DNA of 64,000 nucleotides, from the NCBI RefSeq assembly GCF_003173575.1, contig NZ_QGNY01000005.1, positions 248,001 through 312,000 on the forward strand, read 5' to 3'. Positions 1-9,350 of this stretch are shown here, piece by piece. Every line of letters starts with the position of its first letter. Position 1 is the stretch's first letter. The position numbers and the translations under genes are program-made. The notes under the pieces were generated by a model, which saw nothing but the letters and a program-made list of their open reading frames with translations, was not told the DNA's origin and made no database searches. This DNA is from Pedobacter paludis. GTDB taxonomy: Bacteria; Bacteroidota; Bacteroidia; Sphingobacteriales; Sphingobacteriaceae.

Positions 1-81
1 TGTTTTAAAAAATCTGTAATAAATTGAATTATCATAATATATTGCAAAAGTAATTAAACGCCGCAAACGTATGTATGTTTT

Positions 82-954
82 ATGGAAAATATAGCAGAGA
101 TAAGTGCTTTAGTTAAATTGCTTGATGATCCTGATGAGGAAGTTTATCAGCATGTAGAAAAAAAACTGCTTGAATATGGCGGCGAGGTTATCCATTTTTT
201 AGAAAATGCCTGGGAGCAATCATTCGATGGGCTTTTACAGCAACGGATAGAAAATATTGTTCATCAAATTCAGTTCAATACGGTTAAGGAAGATTTGAAC
301 TTATGGTATTTGAGTGGCGCCTTTGATTTGTTGCAGGGTGCAATGATTATTAATCGTTATCAATATCCTGATCTGGACGAGCAAAAAATTATCAATCAGA
401 TTGAAGAGATAAAACGCGATATCTGGCTGGGTTTACAGTATGAAATGAGCTCGGTAGAAAAGGTGAAACTGATTAATCATGTTTTATATCAGCAATATGG
501 TTTCGGAGGCAATACCAAAAACCATCACGATCCTCAAAACTCTTACTTAAACCAAGTATTAGAAAGTAAAAAGGGCAATCAGATCTCTCTGGCGATAATA
601 TATTCTACTTTAGCTCAAAAATTAGATTTACCGGTATATGGGATCAACTTGCCACAACATTTTATTTTAGGTTATATTGATGACAGCAAACAAGAGGGAA
701 CCGAGTATGGCGTTCTTTTTTACATAAATGCCTTTAACCGTGGAAATATCTTCGGCAAGCATGATGTTGATCAGTTTCTTCGTCAATTAAATTTAGAGGC
801 ATTACCAGAATATTACAGGCCCTGTAGCAACACAGATATTATTCGAAGGGTGATTAGAAATTTAATTTCGGCTTATGAAAATGCCGGGGCAACCGAGAAA
901 GTTGCAGAATTAAATGAATTGCAGGATATCCTTGCAGAACCAGCTAAGGAATAA
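82..954 (+). CDS. SirB1-type transglutaminase-like protein
   Basis: This 290-residue cytoplasmic protein matches the SirB1/UPF0162 family, which has a transglutaminase-like core. The N-terminal 60 residues look like a short helical-repeat region (LLDDPDEEVYQHVEKKLLEYG). The core spans about residues 70-260, with the conserved GNQISLAIIY at 165-174 and NLPQHFILGY around His193, where the family keeps its cysteine/histidine-protease-like fold. No cysteine sits in the usual nucleophile place in GNQISL, so enzymatic activity is doubtful. There is no signal peptide. The gene stands alone and ends at a strong shared terminator. The family is clear but its biochemical role is not known. Confidence 0.8.
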   Translation: MENIAEISALVKLLDDPDEEVYQHVEKKLLEYGGEVIHFLENAWEQSFDGLLQQRIENIVHQIQFNTVKEDLNLWYLSGAFDLLQGAMIINRYQYPDLDEQKIINQIEEIKRDIWLGLQYEMSSVEKVKLINHVLYQQYGFGGNTKNHHDPQNSYLNQVLESKKGNQISLAIIYSTLAQKLDLPVYGINLPQHFILGYIDDSKQEGTEYGVLFYINAFNRGNIFGKHDVDQFLRQLNLEALPEYYRPCSNTDIIRRVIRNLISAYENAGATEKVAELNELQDILAEPAKE

Positions 955-990
955 AAAAGGCTCGGAAGTTTAAACTTCCGAGCCTTTTTT
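955..990. terminator. Bidirectional intrinsic terminator
   Basis: An almost perfect palindrome (AAGGCTCGGAAGTTT and its complement) has an A-run on one side and a T-run on the other. It lies between the convergent stops of the SirB1-type gene and the first lipoprotein gene, so it can end transcription from both sides. Confidence 0.9.
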
Positions 991-1004
991 ATAAGTATTA
1001 ATTA

Positions 1005-1805
1005 TTATTTGCAATCGTAAGCGAACGTAAGTTTTTCAGTTGTAGTAATAGGTGTACCTTGTACTACTCCATTGTTATAGGTTGTAGATATTCCAGTTCT
1101 AGTTGCCGAGATGCATTTATTTGAAGCATCTTTGGTATAAATAAAATTGTTAATATTAGAATAGGTTGTTGGTTGGCCAGTAGAAGTTCTGGTTGACTTA
1201 ACAAGTAGGTTTTTGGATAATGTACCAAAATATGTACTTGGAAGATCCGTACCTACGGCATCTATAATTGGATCAACATAAAGCTTAGTGGTTGTCGCCA
1301 AATCTGCCGAATATTCATAAATCGTCGTATAAGTATCGCCACCCGTATATGTCTCTACAAACTTCGTTAAATTACCATTTGTATAGGTTAAATTACAGGT
1401 AAAATTTAATGTTCCGCCTCTAAAATCGGTAATTGTGGTTAAATAACCAGCTGCATCGTAGGTGTAATCTTCAGTATTTGTACTTCCTTTAATTGCCAAT
1501 TTAACAACTTTTCCACCTGTTACAGAAAAAATAAAAGTTTCCACGCCTTCATCAACTGTAATTTTATCCCCATCATAAGTGTAAGGTGTAACGAATCCAG
1601 CATCATCTGTATAAGATTTTATTCTACCTAAATCATCATATGCAAACTTAAGTTTACCATCTGGTGCACCATTGTACAAAACATCTATAGTCGAAATTTT
1701 ACAACTACTTTCAGTTATAGGATCTTCTACTTGATCTTTTTTACAACTTGCAATACTCATAACCGCTACCACGGCTACCATCATTAATTTTAAATACTTG
1801 TTCAT
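1005..1805 (-). CDS. Lipoprotein with YD-like sequence repeats, copy 1
   Basis: This 266-residue secreted lipoprotein has an N-terminal hydrophobic signal and a lipobox ending at Cys21 (SIASCKK). The mature part is built of short beta-hairpin-like units such as FAYDDLGRIKSYTDD and YTYDAAGYLTTITD, which resemble single Rhs/YD repeats as seen in DUF4595-type Bacteroidota proteins. A paralogue of similar size follows about 240 bases upstream on the same strand, with a lipobox at the same residue and the same C-terminal ending (YDCK against YNCK). It is probably anchored in the outer membrane. No catalytic motif is visible and the function is unknown. Confidence 0.7.
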   Translation of the reverse strand: MNKYLKLMMVAVVAVMSIASCKKDQVEDPITESSCKISTIDVLYNGAPDGKLKFAYDDLGRIKSYTDDAGFVTPYTYDGDKITVDEGVETFIFSVTGGKVVKLAIKGSTNTEDYTYDAAGYLTTITDFRGGTLNFTCNLTYTNGNLTKFVETYTGGDTYTTIYEYSADLATTTKLYVDPIIDAVGTDLPSTYFGTLSKNLLVKSTRTSTGQPTTYSNINNFIYTKDASNKCISATRTGISTTYNNGVVQGTPITTTEKLTFAYDCK

Positions 1806-1990
1806 AGATTTTTTCGCAAGCCTTTAGAAACATCATGCCATGAAATAATCAAAATAAAATTCCTTTCAACTAATTTATAATCAGAACAATAACTGGAATA
1901 TCAGAATAATATAAGTGAGGTTATATGGGGTAAGCAAGAAAATAATTCCCGATATGTAGATGTTTTTCTACACCAAGTTAAACTTTGTCC

Positions 1991-2031
1991 AAAAAAAAAT
2001 CCTCGAAAGATGTTAGTCTCGAGGATTTTTT
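1991..2031. terminator. Bidirectional intrinsic terminator
   Basis: The stem AATCCTCGA / TCGAGGATT has an A-run on its left and a T-run on its right. It lies just past the stop of the second lipoprotein gene (minus strand) and separates it from copy 1, so the two paralogues are probably transcribed separately. Confidence 0.85.
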
Positions 2032-2048
2032 CTATTATTTAATTTAAC

Positions 2049-2876
2049 TTATTTACAATTGTAAACCAGATTAAATTTGGCGGTGTAAGTATCGGTTGTC
2101 ATTGGTCCGCCTGATGGATAAAAATTTGTTACCTGGGTAAAAGTAAGTGCGCTTGCATTTCCCTTCGCGTCAAATTGGTAGCTATAGTTTACAACATCAT
2201 CCGTAAATGGATCTCCACTTGAATCTACAGTTTTGGTTGAGGTTTTAACCAAAACATTTTTAGATTGTTTGCCATAATAGCCGCCAGGAAAATAATCAAC
2301 ATGATAAGAAAGTGGGTCTGCGATTTCGTATGTATTAAGGGCAAGTTCTGTTGAATAACTATAAGTTGTTGTTGATACAAAACCCAGATTTGCATCTGTT
2401 GAAACTCCCTTTACCAAATTCCCATTGGAATAGGTTAAAACATCGGTTGAGCTTAAAACGCCACTTAAATAATTTTTAACCTCAACTAAATAACCTTCAG
2501 CATTATAAGTATATTTTCGAGTATAATCATAAGAAATTCCACCTGAAACGATTACTCCATCGCTTCCGCTTGAAACAGCTCTGCCATTTTCCAGAACGAT
2601 TTCGGCAACATAACCATCCTCGTCAGTAGCTGTAATTTTGTTTGTACTATAAGCATAGGTATTTGTTTGCCCATCGCTAGTGGCTTTTGATATTTTGCCC
2701 GAGGCATCATAAAAGTAATTGATGGTGTATTTTCCTAAAGGTCCTAAATCTGTAGTTAAGGTTGTTAATTGGCAATTGTTACTCTTGCCTGCATTAAAGT
2801 CGATTTCTTTTTTACAGCTTGCGATAGAAATGATAGCTACTAGGCCAATCATTAAAAATTTGAGCGTTTTATTCAT
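2049..2876 (-). CDS. Lipoprotein with YD-like sequence repeats, copy 2
   Basis: This 275-residue lipoprotein is a paralogue of its downstream neighbour. It shares the MNK-start signal peptide, the lipobox at Cys21 (SIASCKK), YD-like units (INYFYDASGKISKATSDG, YTYNAEGYLVEVKNY), the motif YGKQSKNVLVK (YFGTLSKNLLVKS in copy 1) and the C-terminal YNCK. The level of divergence suggests an older tandem duplication. The protein is likely surface or periplasmic. No function can be assigned from sequence. Confidence 0.7.
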   Translation of the reverse strand: MNKTLKFLMIGLVAIISIASCKKEIDFNAGKSNNCQLTTLTTDLGPLGKYTINYFYDASGKISKATSDGQTNTYAYSTNKITATDEDGYVAEIVLENGRAVSSGSDGVIVSGGISYDYTRKYTYNAEGYLVEVKNYLSGVLSSTDVLTYSNGNLVKGVSTDANLGFVSTTTYSYSTELALNTYEIADPLSYHVDYFPGGYYGKQSKNVLVKTSTKTVDSSGDPFTDDVVNYSYQFDAKGNASALTFTQVTNFYPSGGPMTTDTYTAKFNLVYNCK

Positions 2877-2921
2877 AAAATTTTCTTTTTGAGCGGGTTA
2901 ATTATCTGATTTGCAAATATA

Positions 2922-3845
2922 TTAAAGTTTTTCTTTCTTCATCCAAGCTGTCAAAAGATTAAACCAATCTACATCTGATGTTTTGTTTATTAACCCAAAG
3001 CCATGTCCACCTTTTTCGTATAAATATAAATCGGTCGGAATACCTTTGCTCTTTAAAGCCTCATTCATTAAAATACTATTCTCTACAGGAACGGTTTTAT
3101 CATCTTTGGCATGAACCAAAAAAGTTGGTGAGGTTTTGGTCGTTATATTTTTGTTCGCAGAAAAATAACGTTTCAAACTATCTGGCGGATTTGGCCCCAA
3201 CAAATTTTTCATCGTACCTGTATGAACAGATTCTTCAAAACTGATTACCGGATAAATCAAGACAGAAAAACTTGGCCGAAGGCTTAGTTTCTCTTTATCG
3301 GCAATTTTTAAGTCGTTGTAATGGGTAAGCAATGTAGACGCAAAATGACCACCTGCCGAAAAACCCATAATGCCAACTTTGTGTGGCTTAATCCCATATT
3401 TTTTAGCGTTCTTCTTTACTAAATAAATGGCCTGTTGTGCATCTTGCAAACAGGCATAAGTTTTATCAACCATAATCTGATCGCTTGGCAAACGGTATTT
3501 TAATACAAAAGCCGTAACGCCAATGGCGTTAAAACGTTTGGCAACATCAGTTCCTTCGTGACTGAAAGCCAAAGCACCATACCCTCCACCCGGACAAATG
3601 ATCACCGCTGTTCCGGTTGCAATATTTTTAGGTGCCTCAAAAACAGTTAATGTTGGGATAGATACTTTTGTAATGCTCAGGGTTCCATTACTTCGAGTTT
3701 CTGTATTTTCTACATAATCTACCGGAGTTGGTTTTGCTCCAGGAATTGTTCCTGAATACAAAGGAATAATCTCTTGCGCCTGCGAAACTGTTATAGTCAT
3801 GAAAAACAAGATTGAAAAAAGGATTGATTTTGCCATTTTACTCAT
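2922..3845 (-). CDS. Secreted alpha/beta-hydrolase (esterase)
   Basis: This 307-residue enzyme has a signal peptide (cleavage near SQA-QE, residue 23) and belongs to the acetylxylan-esterase/dienelactone-hydrolase-like alpha/beta hydrolases. The oxyanion strand is CPGGGYGAL (84-92). The nucleophile elbow is GFSAGG (Ser163), and the acid and base of the triad are probably Asp248/249 (HAKDDKTVP) and His281 (GGHGFG). Family members remove ester groups from polysaccharides or small esters outside the cytoplasm, but the substrate here is unknown. The stop lies one base before the prfB end region. Translation may start at residue 1 or at Met4. Confidence 0.8.
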   Translation of the reverse strand: MSKMAKSILFSILFFMTITVSQAQEIIPLYSGTIPGAKPTPVDYVENTETRSNGTLSITKVSIPTLTVFEAPKNIATGTAVIICPGGGYGALAFSHEGTDVAKRFNAIGVTAFVLKYRLPSDQIMVDKTYACLQDAQQAIYLVKKNAKKYGIKPHKVGIMGFSAGGHFASTLLTHYNDLKIADKEKLSLRPSFSVLIYPVISFEESVHTGTMKNLLGPNPPDSLKRYFSANKNITTKTSPTFLVHAKDDKTVPVENSILMNEALKSKGIPTDLYLYEKGGHGFGLINKTSDVDWFNLLTAWMKKEKL

Positions 3846-3846
3846 T

Positions 3847-4921
3847 TTAAAATTCCATTAAATATGCTTTCAAAAATTCATTGATGTCTCCATCCAATAC
3901 CGCCTGCGGATTTGATGTTTGGTAGTTAGTTCGATGATCTTTTACCCTACGATCATCCAACACATAACTTCTAATCTGAGATCCCCATTCGATTTTCTTT
4001 TTCGAACCTTCTACTGCAGCAATTGCATCGTTACGTTTGCGCTCTTCGATTTCGTACAACTGAGATTTTAACAAACGGATTGCATTTTCCTTATTCTGCA
4101 GTTGTGATCGAGATTCTTGATTCTTAATTATGATCCCTGATGGTTTGTGATATAAACGTACCGCAGTTTCTACTTTGTTAACGTTTTGGCCACCTGCACC
4201 GCCAGCTCTAAAAGTTTCAAATTCTATATCTGCCGTGTTGATATCAATCTGAATGGTTTCATCAACCAAAGGATAAACATACACCGAAGCAAAGGAAGTA
4301 TGGCGGCGGGCATTCGAATCAAATGGAGAAATGCGAACCAAGCGGTGAACACCATTTTCGCCCTTTAAGTAACCGTAAGAAAAATCGCCATCAAACTGAA
4401 GTGTTACCGATTTTATTCCAGCAATTTCCCCCTCTTGGCTATCCTGTTCCGTAATTTTATATCCGTTTTTTTCACCCCACATCATATACATGCGCATCAG
4501 CATATAAGCCCAATCGCAACTTTCGGTTCCGCCGGCACCTGCTGTAATTTGCATAACTGCAGAAAGCTGATCTTCCTTATTGCGGAGCATGTTTTTGAGT
4601 TCCAACTCTTCAACAGCTTTTTTGCTGGTTTCGAATTGATCATCAAGTTCCTCTTCGGAAGCATCACCAGACTGAAAAAAATCAAACATCACAGCCGAAT
4701 CTTCAACCGCGTTATTTGTATTGGTAAAACCATCAGTCCATTTTTTCTTTGAACTAATTTCTGCTAAAATTTTTTCTGCTTTTTTTGGATCGTCCCAGAA
4801 ATCGGGCGCCATTGTTAATTTTTCCTCTTCGCGAATGGCGTAAAGTAGCTCATCGACGTCAAAGATGCCTCCTCAGAGACGTAATTCTATCTCTTAAATC
4901 CTGCAATTGTTCTTTTGTCAT
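3847..4921 (-). CDS. prfB: Peptide chain release factor 2, with programmed +1 frameshift
   Basis: RF2 ends translation at UGA and UAA. The gene is read in two frames. Codons 1-20 ([20 protein letters not shown]) run from the ATG at 4921 to an in-frame TGA at 4861-4859, and a +1 shift at CTT-TGA-C enters the long frame ([10 protein letters not shown]...). The full product is about 357 residues. The tripeptide anticodon SPF (about 198-200 of the full product) marks RF2 rather than RF1, and the GGQ loop is [10 protein letters not shown] (about 243-245). The long frame alone would start at an internal ATG (4812), which is not the real start. The shift gives autoregulation by RF2 level. Confidence 0.95.
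4858..4873 (-). promoter_or_regulatory. prfB: prfB +1 recoding site
   Basis: Read on the minus strand the site is AGGAGG-CAT-CTT-TGA-C. An internal Shine-Dalgarno hexamer lies three bases before the slippery CTT, followed by the in-frame TGA and then C. This is the same spacing as the well-known E. coli site. It decides the true start of prfB. Confidence 0.93.
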
Positions 4922-5208
4922 GGAACAAATATAGCAATGATTATATCATTTTCGCCAAATAGACTTTATCTGAAAAAATCTTGTGTTCTCAAGATTTTGA
5001 TCAATTCTTCTTTGCCGAGGTAATGATGGAAAATCGATTTAGCTTATGTTAAAACTATGTTAAACATGAAGATAAATTTTAAAACAACTAATAAATTAGT
5101 AATTTCATGCTTCCAATAAGATAATTGAAAACAAGATATTGATGTAAAAAATCAATCATAGTTTCTGATCTCTACGGAAAATATTATAACTAATCATCTT
5201 ACTAATCA

Positions 5209-6465
5209 ATGCTCAAAAAAACACTCTCCTCTATTATTGTCTGCTTAACGTTTGTGTTAAACATTCAAGCTCAAACCAGCAAAGCAGACAGTTCAGAAAT
5301 GGTAACCCTTAGAATTGACCCTGATGCCGCCCGCGGGGCTACCGTTTCTCAAATTTTCGACGAAGTAAAATTTATTCCATTAGAAACCACAAAGGAAAGC
5401 TTGTTCGGATCTATAAGCCAACTTCGAACAACTAAAGATTCTTACGTTATTTATGACTACGACACCAAATCTGTACTCATTTTTAATAAAGACGGTAAGT
5501 TTAGGGCAAAAGTTAATAGTAGTAAAGTTGTTGCTGATGCAAACGAGAAAGACAAGCAAGTTTTTTATGGCTTTAACTTGGTTAAAAACAAAGATGAATC
5601 CTTAATCAGAATATCATCAGGAAAAAATTATTTCTTTTTTGACTTAGATGGAAAACTTATTAAAAAAGAGGCTATAGGGAAGAGAACCGCAGAAGATAGA
5701 TATATAAAATTTGCAGATAGTATAACCACCATAGCGCCATTTTATGTCTACAAAAATGGCAAAGACAGTACAAATTATGAGATTGCAATTTTAAACGACA
5801 AGAAAGAAATCGGGCTTTATTTCCCTTTTGAATCTGATCGGTTCGAGAAGGACCAATATATCGGGTCAGGCAATCCCTTAACAGAATACGGGACCGACAA
5901 TGAGTTGTTTTATGTTAGATATTATGAATACAATCTCTATAAAATAAAACCTAAATCGGTTTCTTTAGCTTATCGCATCATATTCCCAGCAAGCATTTCC
6001 TTACCAAAAAACTTTATGGATATGACCGAATACAAGAAAAAGCGGATTGAGTATTTTGAGAAAAATCCCGGTCAAATTTATGGCATCAGCAATCCATATT
6101 TAATTGGCGATAATATTTATTTCAAAATCAATATTTGGGGATGGAGTCAAGATAAAAAAAATGCACTTGTTTACAATCTGAAAAATGGCGATTTAACTTC
6201 TCTTAAAAATCTTGAGCCCGATGCACGCTCTCAGTTTTTACCCGTAACAGATGGAGGATCATTTTACGATTTCACCAATAATGGCTTCCATTCTTATGAA
6301 GAGGGCTATTTATACACCAGTTATTCATCTCTTGCTCTGTTTACTTTTAAGGATTTAAACGCAGGTAAGGATAGAAAATATGATTCTGTATTAACTAAGT
6401 TTTTTGAGACCCAAAATAAAAAAAGCAACCCAATCATCATCCAATTAAAACCTAAAAAAAACTAA
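5209..6465 (+). CDS. Exported six-bladed beta-propeller protein
   Basis: This 418-residue protein has a signal peptide (cleavage near IQA-QT, residue 21) and the pattern of Bacteroidota six-bladed beta-propeller proteins. It has an early FDEVKFIPLETTKESL segment followed by repeated blades with the rhythm VLIFNKDGKF and YFFFDLDGKLIKKE. There is no lipobox, so it is probably periplasmic. The stop is nine bases before a large outer-membrane barrel gene, so the two are almost surely co-transcribed. In other Bacteroidota such propellers accompany TonB-dependent receptors, but their ligand role is not established. No catalytic residues are evident. Confidence 0.75.
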   Translation: MLKKTLSSIIVCLTFVLNIQAQTSKADSSEMVTLRIDPDAARGATVSQIFDEVKFIPLETTKESLFGSISQLRTTKDSYVIYDYDTKSVLIFNKDGKFRAKVNSSKVVADANEKDKQVFYGFNLVKNKDESLIRISSGKNYFFFDLDGKLIKKEAIGKRTAEDRYIKFADSITTIAPFYVYKNGKDSTNYEIAILNDKKEIGLYFPFESDRFEKDQYIGSGNPLTEYGTDNELFYVRYYEYNLYKIKPKSVSLAYRIIFPASISLPKNFMDMTEYKKKRIEYFEKNPGQIYGISNPYLIGDNIYFKINIWGWSQDKKNALVYNLKNGDLTSLKNLEPDARSQFLPVTDGGSFYDFTNNGFHSYEEGYLYTSYSSLALFTFKDLNAGKDRKYDSVLTKFFETQNKKSNPIIIQLKPKKN

Positions 6466-6474
6466 AGCGCTCTC

Positions 6475-9312
6475 ATGCTCAACCTTCTTAAACTAGTTAT
6501 TGCACTTATATTTGCAATGGCGATAAATAATGCCATGGCTCAACAGAGTAAACCCAGCCTGCCTGGCTCAACTAAAGGTATCTTGAGAGATACTGCCCAT
6601 AACTACGTCTTAAAATCGGCAACGGTTTCTATTTATAAAATGGCAGACAGTAGTTTGATTAGCTATCAGATTAGCAACAATTATGGTGAATTCAGTTTTA
6701 AAAATCTTCCGGTTGGGGTATCTTTAAGATTAGATGCCAGCCATGTAGGTTATCAAACATTGAGGAAAAAATTTACCGTTCCCAGCGATAAAAATTTCAT
6801 TGATTTAGGCACATTAATTATTAATCCAAAGGATAACACCCTGGAGGAGGTAACCGTAACCATACCGCCTATAACTATGAATGGAGATACATTGGAGTTT
6901 AATGCCGCAGCGTTTAAACTGGATAGCAATGCTGTTGTTGAAGACTTATTGAGAAAAATCCCGAATGTTACGCTCTGGGGAGATGGACAAATTACCGTTA
7001 ACGGCAGAGAGGTTAAAAGCGTATTGGTTAACGGAAAACCTTTTTTTGGCGGCGATGCTAAAGTGGCTACACAAAATATCGCCAAAAATGCCTTGGATAA
7101 AATTCAGGTTTACAATACTGTGAAGGATAAAAACAATCCGCTAGATTCTACATTGACGGTGAACTTGAAGTTAAAAAAAGGAAAGGAACTTGGTTTTTTT
7201 GGAAAAATTGGAGGGGGTTATGGTACGGATGATCGATATGAGGCCGATTTAAGCTTCAACGTTTTTTCTCCAAAAATGCAACTGGCAATTGTAGGCGCAA
7301 GCAATAACATCAACAAATCGCTTAATAATGTAAACACATTAATTAACAATAGTACTTTTAAAGGTGTAGGAACCAATGTAGAATACCAACCGGATTTTAG
7401 AGCATCAGGTATTAATCAGCCCAATGCCGGAGGCGTAAAGTTTACTTATAATTTTGTGGAGAAACCCACCTGGGAGAACAGAAATACGGTAACATCGAGC
7501 TATTTTATTCAGAACACCAATAATGATTATGTGAGTAATTCCGAAACAACAACATCGATAAATACCACAGATAAGATTTATGAACAAAACTCGAATACAA
7601 GCTCGAATGTAAACAACAACCAAAATTTTGATGCAAGGTATGATCTGACAAAGAAAAACAAAGCCCTAACATTTAGCCACAACTTCTCTAGAAATAAGGG
7701 AGAGAGTACGAATGAAACTTTTAGAAATGCATTAAACACTCAAAACGTACTCACAAGTACCAACAATACTTTTAACCAAAATAGTTTTGACAATACAAGG
7801 TTTAGCTTTCAGGTGGATTTTAGACTATCGCAAAATTATATGAAACCGAAGCAGTTGATAAAGAGCTTAAATCTATCTTACATGATCACAGTTAACGATA
7901 ATGAAAACAATAGATCGAATTTAACAGATTTTATTTCCGTTACTAACCCAGCATCAAATAGAAGATTCGATAGGCGTTATGAAACCGCTTATAATTCGGT
8001 TTATCAACAGATGAACATCGAATTGCCTAATCTAAAATCATTGTTTTTTGGGAACAGCAACTTGGGAGGAATCGATTTTGAGCTTTCTAATTCTCTTAAT
8101 TTAAATAACAGAAAAGATGATAATCAAGTTCAGGATTTAAATACAGCCACAAATAATTATATCAACAATGCGTATTTAAGCAATTATGTAGAAACCCACT
8201 ATATAGAAGAAACGCCTGGCTTAACCATTAGCAAATCTTTTTACAAAAACCTATCCAACCGTTACAACAAGAACCTTAGTTTAAATTTTTCGCCAAAGCA
8301 GAAATTTATCCGACAGGAAAATAGGTCACAACGATCATTTCAAAACATAACCAGGAATTATCAAAGATTTATGCCAGATGCATCTATCGGTTACACCGAT
8401 AATCAGTTTGGCGAATATTACAAAAGCTACAGCCTAAGCTTTAATACAAAAGTTAGAATTCCATCTCTCGACCAATTGGCTCCGCTAACAGATAGTACCA
8501 ACTTATATTCGTTGCAAAGAGGAAATTTAAATTTAAAGGAAGCGGTAGACCGTGAGCTAAGCTTAAGCTTAAACCATTACGACCAAACAAATAAGAATAC
8601 ACTTAATTACAATTTAAGTTTGACAGCTGGTTTTACAAAAAACCAGATCGTAGATAGCACATTTATTGATGATCAAAACCGGAGAACCAATTTTTTAACC
8701 AATGCTAATGGCAATAGGTATTTAAATTTTTACGGGGATGCCCGCAAAGCCTTTAAGTTTAAAACCTCAGAGCTGCAGATCAATTTAAATTCGCAAATTA
8801 GTAATACAAAAACCCCAGGATACACAAATTCGTTATTTGCATTCTCCAAAAACTTTAACACCAACACCAGCCTAACTGTAAATTATACTTATAAAAGTTA
8901 CTTAGCGCTCGCTATTGGCCAAACCTATGGAACATATCGATCAGAACAAGAGGCATTTAACACATTATATAAAGGCATAAACAAAGCCAGCACACTAAGT
9001 TCAAGCTATAATGTTACCAAGAAATTTACACTTAATACAAACATAAGCTTCAACCAAAGTTCCTCATCCAACACTGATGATATAAATTTTACCATTTGGA
9101 ATGCCAACGCTGTTTATCGTTTTTTAAAGGGAAACAATGCTGAATTTAAGCTCTCGGCATTAGATATACTCCACCAGAATACCAACATCATAAACTATGG
9201 AAGCGGGAATAGCTTTACAGTAGGATCTAGAAATGTACTACAACAATATTTTATGACAACTTTCTCTTATTACCCGAGGCAGTTTGGAAAGAAAGCACCT
9301 GTAAAAAAATAA
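6475..9312 (+). CDS. TonB-receptor-like outer-membrane beta-barrel protein
   Basis: This is a 945-residue outer-membrane protein. A signal peptide (about 1-23) is followed by a carboxypeptidase-regulatory-like beta-sandwich (about 35-110), a plug-like domain (about 125-230, with VEDLLRKIPNVTLWGDGQITVNGREVK), and a long Asn/Ser/Thr-rich barrel of alternating strands. It resembles the OMP_b-brl_3 family of Bacteroidota rather than canonical SusC. No SusD partner is present; the only partner is the propeller protein just upstream. It probably takes up or exports an unknown ligand. It ends at a shared terminator. Confidence 0.8.
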   Translation: MLNLLKLVIALIFAMAINNAMAQQSKPSLPGSTKGILRDTAHNYVLKSATVSIYKMADSSLISYQISNNYGEFSFKNLPVGVSLRLDASHVGYQTLRKKFTVPSDKNFIDLGTLIINPKDNTLEEVTVTIPPITMNGDTLEFNAAAFKLDSNAVVEDLLRKIPNVTLWGDGQITVNGREVKSVLVNGKPFFGGDAKVATQNIAKNALDKIQVYNTVKDKNNPLDSTLTVNLKLKKGKELGFFGKIGGGYGTDDRYEADLSFNVFSPKMQLAIVGASNNINKSLNNVNTLINNSTFKGVGTNVEYQPDFRASGINQPNAGGVKFTYNFVEKPTWENRNTVTSSYFIQNTNNDYVSNSETTTSINTTDKIYEQNSNTSSNVNNNQNFDARYDLTKKNKALTFSHNFSRNKGESTNETFRNALNTQNVLTSTNNTFNQNSFDNTRFSFQVDFRLSQNYMKPKQLIKSLNLSYMITVNDNENNRSNLTDFISVTNPASNRRFDRRYETAYNSVYQQMNIELPNLKSLFFGNSNLGGIDFELSNSLNLNNRKDDNQVQDLNTATNNYINNAYLSNYVETHYIEETPGLTISKSFYKNLSNRYNKNLSLNFSPKQKFIRQENRSQRSFQNITRNYQRFMPDASIGYTDNQFGEYYKSYSLSFNTKVRIPSLDQLAPLTDSTNLYSLQRGNLNLKEAVDRELSLSLNHYDQTNKNTLNYNLSLTAGFTKNQIVDSTFIDDQNRRTNFLTNANGNRYLNFYGDARKAFKFKTSELQINLNSQISNTKTPGYTNSLFAFSKNFNTNTSLTVNYTYKSYLALAIGQTYGTYRSEQEAFNTLYKGINKASTLSSSYNVTKKFTLNTNISFNQSSSSNTDDINFTIWNANAVYRFLKGNNAEFKLSALDILHQNTNIINYGSGNSFTVGSRNVLQQYFMTTFSYYPRQFGKKAPVKK

Positions 9313-9350
9313 ATAAAACGGGAGATCCTAAAATGGCCCTCCCGTTTTAT
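9313..9350. terminator. Bidirectional intrinsic terminator
   Basis: The stem ATAAAACGGGAG / CTCCCGTTTTAT lies between the convergent barrel gene and M20 peptidase gene. The stop codon of the minus-strand gene is inside the right arm. Confidence 0.85.

Noticed and set aside
3847..4812. prfB as a 321-residue gene starting at an internal ATG
   Set aside because: The coding sequence continues upstream through a standard +1 frameshift site to an ATG at 4921.
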